Shown piece by piece: positions 61,861 through 64,000 of a DNA stretch of 64,000 nucleotides; within the stretch, counting starts at the first letter, position 1, and each line of letters starts with the position of its first letter. The stretch is taken from positions 23,234 through 87,233 of the forward strand of contig JAIQFR010000005.1 of assembly GCA_020073205.1 (NCBI GenBank), in the 5' to 3' direction. The position numbers and the translations under genes were made by a program. This stretch comes from Terriglobia bacterium (GTDB lineage: Bacteria; Acidobacteriota; Polarisedimenticolia; Polarisedimenticolales; JAIQFR01). A model generated the notes under the pieces. That model did no database searches, had not been told where the DNA came from, and saw only the letters and a program-made list of their open reading frames with translations.

Positions 61861-63228
61861 TCAGCCCTCGCGGTCGAGGACGAGCAGGAGCTCGCGGGTC
61901 TTTTCCTCCATCAGCGCCGCGTCTCCGCGCGATTCCACGTTGAGCCGGATGAGCGGCTCGGTGTTCGACGCGCGGAGGTTGAAGCGCCACCGCTCGAACT
62001 CCACCCCGACGCCGTCGGTCTCGTCGACCCTGAGCGCGCGGGGCCCGTAGGAGGCGCGGATCCGCCCGATCGAAGCGAGGGGGTCGGCGACCCGTCGGTT
62101 GATCTCCCCGCTCGCCGGGTACCGGCGCATCCTCTCCGCGACCAGCTCGCTGAGGGACTTCCCGGTCTCGCTCATGATCGAGAGGACGAGGAGCCACGGG
62201 ATCATCCCGCTGTCGCAGTACGAGAACTCGCGGAAGAAGTGGTGGGCGGACATCTCGCCGCCGTACACCGCATCCTCGCGCCGCATGACCTCCTTCATGA
62301 AGGCGTGTCCGGACTTGCTCTGGACCGGAACCCCGCCCGCCTCGCGGACCACCTCGATGGTGTTCCACGTGAGGCGGGGGTCGTGAACGATTCTCGCGCC
62401 GGGATGACCCTTGAGCACCTGGGACGCAAGGAGACCGACGATGTAGTACCCCTCGATGAACTCCGCTTCCCCGTCGAACAGGAAGCACCGGTCGAAGTCT
62501 CCGTCCCACGCGATACCCACGTCCGCCTTCTCCCGAAGCACGGCGTCCGCGGTGACCTTCCGATTCTCGGGGAGGAGTGGATTCGGGACGCCGCTCGGGA
62601 AGCGGCCGTCCGGCGTGTGGTTCAGCTTGACCAGGTGGAACGGTAACCGGGGCTCGAGCCGGTCGAGGATCGGTCCGGCTCCGCCGTTCCCGGCGTTCAC
62701 CACCAACCTGAAGGGCCTGAGCGCCCCGGCGCTCACGTAGGAGAGGAGATGGTCCACGTAGGCGGGAACGATGTCCACCGACTCGACCGCTCCGCCACCT
62801 CTCGCCGGACCGAGGTCGCCCTCGATCACCCTTCGCTCGATCTCCTTGAGGCCGGTGTCGGCGCTGATCGGCCTCCCCTGCTCCCGCACCAGCTTGAGCC
62901 CGTTGTAGTCGACGGGATTGTGGCTTGCCGTCACCATGACGCCGCCGTCGAGGCCCAGGTGGAAGGTCGCGAAGTACACCCCCTCGGTCCCGCAAGCTCC
63001 GATGTCCACCACGTCGACGCCCGTGGCGGTCAGCGCGTCCCGCATGACGCCCGCGAGCTCGGGGCTGGTGAGACGGATGTCGTATCCCACCGCCACCCGC
63101 CGCGCCCCCGTGAAGGCCGCGTAGGCCCGGCCGATCCTGGACACGAGATCGTGGTTCAACTCGTCCGGGATCCGTCCGCGGATGTCGTAGGCCTTGAAGC
63201 AGGCGAGCCGTTGGTTCTCCGCGCGCAT
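61861..63228 (-). CDS. Phosphomannomutase/phosphoglucomutase
   Basis: This 455-residue alpha-D-phosphohexomutase has the active serine in VMVTASHNPVDYNGLK, metal-binding GIAWDGDFDRCFLFD, sugar-binding YGGEMSAHHFF and phosphate-binding RASNTEPLIRLNVE. FKAYDIRGRIPDELN at the N-terminus is typical of the CpsG/ManB branch. It interconverts hexose 1- and 6-phosphates, giving mannose-1-phosphate for GDP-mannose. This would supply sugar donors for the envelope glycosyltransferases in the window. It is divergent from the third TMTC-like gene. Confidence 0.92.
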   Translation of the reverse strand: MRAENQRLACFKAYDIRGRIPDELNHDLVSRIGRAYAAFTGARRVAVGYDIRLTSPELAGVMRDALTATGVDVVDIGACGTEGVYFATFHLGLDGGVMVTASHNPVDYNGLKLVREQGRPISADTGLKEIERRVIEGDLGPARGGGAVESVDIVPAYVDHLLSYVSAGALRPFRLVVNAGNGGAGPILDRLEPRLPFHLVKLNHTPDGRFPSGVPNPLLPENRKVTADAVLREKADVGIAWDGDFDRCFLFDGEAEFIEGYYIVGLLASQVLKGHPGARIVHDPRLTWNTIEVVREAGGVPVQSKSGHAFMKEVMRREDAVYGGEMSAHHFFREFSYCDSGMIPWLLVLSIMSETGKSLSELVAERMRRYPASGEINRRVADPLASIGRIRASYGPRALRVDETDGVGVEFERWRFNLRASNTEPLIRLNVESRGDAALMEEKTRELLLVLDREG

Positions 63229-63329
63229 CGCGTCGCCCTCCGCAGCGATTGGAAACCCGGCGAGGATACCAGATGCCGCCGGGCTCCCGGTCGAGGTCTC
63301 GGCTATGCTCTACCCTGGAAAACGCGACG

Positions 63330-64000
63330 ATGGGACGAATGGGCGGCGGTCGGGCGGCGGGAAGCGGCGTGGGGGGTTCGGCCCCGACGGTTTACGCCTG
63401 GCTCTCGCTGGCGCTCCTCGCGGCGCTTCCCTACATGGGTTCGCTCGGGAACCCTCTGATCCATGACGACCGCACGATCCTGGACAATCCATGGCTTCGC
63501 GACGAGGCCGGGCCCGCGTCGGTGTTCCGCCACGATCTGTGGTTCGGGACGCGCCATGCCGGCTCGGACCTTTACCGCCCGCTCACGGCGCTGTCGCTCG
63601 CCTTGAACCTGCGCTTCGCCCCGGGTAGAGGAGCGTTCCACGCGGTGAACGTGCTCCTGCACGCGGGAACGGTCCTCCTGGCCGCAGCCTCCCTGCGCGC
63701 GATCCTCCGCACGCTCGCGCCGACGCCGCCGAGCGTCCCTCCCGGGGGGCGCGGCGGCCTGCCGTTCGCGGCGTGGGCCGGTGCCGCCGTTTTCGCGGTC
63801 CACCCGCTCGCCAGCGAGGCGGTCCTGCTTGCCGTCGGTCGGGCCGAGGTCCTGGCCGCCGGACTCGGCCTCGCGGCGTTCCTCCTCCTGGTCCGTTCCG
63901 AGAGGAGCGACGGGTGGGGGGGCTGGCCGTTCGCCGCCGCGGTGGCGCTGTTTCTCCTCGCGCTGCTCTCGAAGGAGAGCGCCGCGGCGTGGCTCGTGCT
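63330..64000 (+). CDS. TMTC-like membrane protein (copy 3), truncated by the window edge
   Basis: The frame is open from ATG 63330 to the end (about 223 residues seen). It shows a membrane start (AWLSLALLAALPYMGSLGNP), the acidic loop IHDDRTILDNPWL, SDLYRPLTALSLALN, FHAVNVLLHAGTVLL, AVFAVHPLASEAVLLAVGRA and LALLSKESAAAWLV. These are the same motifs as copies 1 and 2. A TPR region would be expected beyond the edge. An ATG at 63339 is an alternative start. Confidence 0.75.
   Translation, partial: MGRMGGGRAAGSGVGGSAPTVYAWLSLALLAALPYMGSLGNPLIHDDRTILDNPWLRDEAGPASVFRHDLWFGTRHAGSDLYRPLTALSLALNLRFAPGRGAFHAVNVLLHAGTVLLAAASLRAILRTLAPTPPSVPPGGRGGLPFAAWAGAAVFAVHPLASEAVLLAVGRAEVLAAGLGLAAFLLLVRSERSDGWGGWPFAAAVALFLLALLSKESAAAWLV

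Overview
The window is about 70% G+C and densely coded, with genes on both strands in short operons, so it looks like a chromosomal segment. I infer a Gram-negative, probably Acidobacteriota-type heterotroph. The grounds are two proteins of the VWFA-related family typical of Acidobacteria, an Oar-like TonB-dependent receptor with a carboxypeptidase-regulatory N-terminus, TMTC-like membrane/TPR proteins, and lipopolysaccharide-handling genes. No phage, insertion sequence, CRISPR array or rRNA was seen. Two tRNA genes are present: Gln(CTG) and Glu(CTC).

Left part (1-23 kb). A terminator closes a gene that enters from the left edge. Next come an envelope/peptidoglycan-recycling run (lipoprotein, AsmA-like protein, Mpl), an exported isoaspartyl methyltransferase, archaeal/eukaryotic-type prolyl-tRNA synthetase, a first TMTC-like protein, and a MazEF pair with a visible palindromic operator. 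These are followed by a secreted hypothetical protein, two tandem GAPDH paralogues, a six-heme NapC/NirT-type cytochrome, a Lon-like protease with a DUF971 protein, an ECF sigma/anti-sigma/membrane-protein operon, a domain-rearranged PEP-synthase-like protein and a VWA protein.

Middle (23-39 kb). An envelope-glycan region holds an LpxB-N-like membrane protein, a DPM1-like glycosyltransferase, two divergent lipopolysaccharide-kinase-like proteins, a second TMTC-like protein, an isoprenylcysteine-methyltransferase-like protein, an ArnT/PMT-type glycosyltransferase and MsbA. It is followed by an outer-surface block: a CarboxypepD/TPR protein, a large VWA-related protein and a 1142-residue TonB-dependent receptor ended by a strong terminator.

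Right part (39-64 kb). This holds sucCD-ndk, gltX divergent from tRNA-Gln, cydAB with a zinc alcohol dehydrogenase, an exported MEMO-like protein and a small lipoprotein. A redox cluster follows, with an apparent UGA/selenocysteine peroxiredoxin, dienelactone hydrolase and two thioredoxin-fold proteins. Then come pyruvate:ferredoxin oxidoreductase with a dihydroorotate-dehydrogenase-like partner, an SDR-type threonine dehydrogenase, a histone-H1-like basic protein, a hybrid histidine kinase, tRNA-Glu with a near-ideal promoter, a phosphohexomutase and the start of a third TMTC-like gene. The bd oxidase, PFOR and peroxiredoxin together suggest life at low or fluctuating oxygen.

The two most unusual items are the in-frame UGA at the catalytic site of the peroxiredoxin (50211-50213) and a two-copy repeat (about 42182-42256 and 51819-51899). 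In the repeat, the GC-rich module is conserved while the adjoining 21-bp palindromes have almost unrelated sequences but keep perfect pairing and length.
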